NCBI GenBank assembly: GCA_900550635.1
Contig: URSZ01000123.1
Location: forward strand, 1-6,842
From: an uncultured Prevotella sp.
GTDB taxonomy: Bacteria > Bacteroidota > Bacteroidia > Bacteroidales > Bacteroidaceae
Length of the DNA stretch: 6,842 bases
Reading direction: 5' to 3'
Shown here: positions 6,582 to 6,842 of the stretch, in pieces
Layout of the letters: every line of letters begins with the position of its first letter
Position numbering within the stretch: the stretch's first letter is position 1
The notes under the pieces: model-generated
Seen by the model: the letters and a program-made list of their open reading frames with translations, nothing else
Databases searched by the model: none
Told to the model about the DNA's origin: nothing
Position numbers and translations under genes: made by a program

Positions 6582-6669
6582 TCCCCTGTAGAGACCCGTT
6601 CGGAAATTTCTTCGGAAATGCAGACAAATAATACCGGAAAATTCAAACCTGTTTTTTGTTGCTATTTTA

Positions 6670-6693
6670 TGTGCAATTTATAGAAATGGCACA
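6670..6693. other. Small imperfect hairpin
   Basis: TGTGCAATTT (6670-6679) can pair with AAATGGCACA (6684-6693) around an ATAG loop, with nine of ten pairs and an A-G mismatch. No T-run follows on either strand. The arm ends GTGC/GCAC echo the core of the larger repeat, but the match is too short to call it a degenerate copy. Function unknown. Confidence 0.4.
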
Positions 6694-6717
6694 AGAGTAC
6701 TTTGCTAATAGTATAAC

Positions 6718-6764
6718 AAAAAAAATCCCGAAAGTAACATACAAGATTGTTCTTCCGGGATTTT
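6718..6764 (-). terminator. Intrinsic terminator of the right-hand partial gene
   Basis: On the minus strand AAAATCCCGGAAG (6764-6752) pairs with CTTTCGGGATTTT (6734-6722) over 13 pairs, including one G-U, and the stem can extend further with AAC/GTT around a bulged A. The Us continue to 6718, giving an eight-base run. It begins 23 bases past the stop of the partial gene at 6787. The G-U pair would be a C-A mismatch on the plus strand, so it should work best leftward. Confidence 0.85.
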
Positions 6765-6786
6765 CTATTTATATCAGGATGAGAAA

Positions 6787-6842
6787 TTAAAATTTAGTCT
6801 GGATTATACCGTGTTTGGAGTTACCTACAAAATCGATAATCT
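6787..6842 (-). CDS. C-terminal end of an unidentified protein (partial)
   Basis: Only the last 17 codons and the TAA stop are inside the window; the gene starts beyond the right edge. The readable tail is IIDFVGNSKHGIIQTKF. It alternates polar and non-polar residues toward a terminal phenylalanine, a pattern common at the last strand of outer-membrane beta-barrels, but 17 residues cannot establish that. The reading is supported by a well-placed terminator just downstream and by stops in the other two minus frames within this stretch. Confidence 0.6.
   Translation of the reverse strand, partial: IIDFVGNSKHGIIQTKF

Noticed and set aside
6599..6619. TTCGGAAAT occurring twice with a 12-base period
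   Set aside because: Only two short copies are present, with no third unit and no link to a gene, so it is probably chance.
6474..6683. Plus-strand open frame of 69 codons over repeat copy 2
   Set aside because: It spans a hairpin repeat and the probable terminator, shows no domain or ribosome-binding signal, and resembles the other frame only because of the repeat.

Overview
The window is most likely from a Bacteroidota genome, order Bacteroidales. The supporting signs are TAnnTTTG-type -7 promoter boxes, mostly weak Shine-Dalgarno signals, AT-rich intergenic DNA and the protein families present: an M64 peptidase with a Bacteroides-type N-terminal domain, a DUF6057-like membrane protein and a SIMPL/DUF541 protein. 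No genus is assigned. No phage, transposase, CRISPR, tRNA or rRNA is seen.

Layout. Positions 1-313 are intergenic and hold one copy of a hairpin repeat (192-266). A compact block of four minus-strand genes follows and reads from right to left: a five-helix inner-membrane protein with a helical periplasmic tail (5595-3985), a lipoprotein with PD40/TolB-like propeller repeats and one CxxCH motif (3983-2442), a secreted M64 zinc peptidase (2425-1133) and glucosamine-6-phosphate deaminase NagB (1105-314). The gaps are 1, 16 and 27 bases, so one transcript is likely. A 102-base divergent promoter region (5596-5697) separates this block from a plus-strand gene for an exported SIMPL/DUF541 protein (5698-6387). 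It contains a perfect 16-base palindrome carrying a -7 box on each strand. Positions 6388-6786 are intergenic and hold a second copy of the hairpin repeat (6507-6581), a smaller hairpin and a strong minus-strand terminator. The last 56 bases are the 3' end of a minus-strand gene that starts outside the window.

How the genes may work together. Three of the four operon products are predicted to act in the envelope: an inner-membrane protein, a lipoprotein and an exported peptidase. The fourth is the cytosolic enzyme that passes amino sugars into glycolysis. One reading is that extracytoplasmic glycoprotein or peptide processing is co-expressed with GlcNAc catabolism, but only the gene order supports this. 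The most notable non-coding feature is the pair of direct repeats bracketing the five genes. They match at 70 of 75 positions without gaps, and one of the differences is a compensatory base-pair swap in a small stem. This suggests a repeat family kept as a hairpin, probably doubling as a bidirectional terminator.
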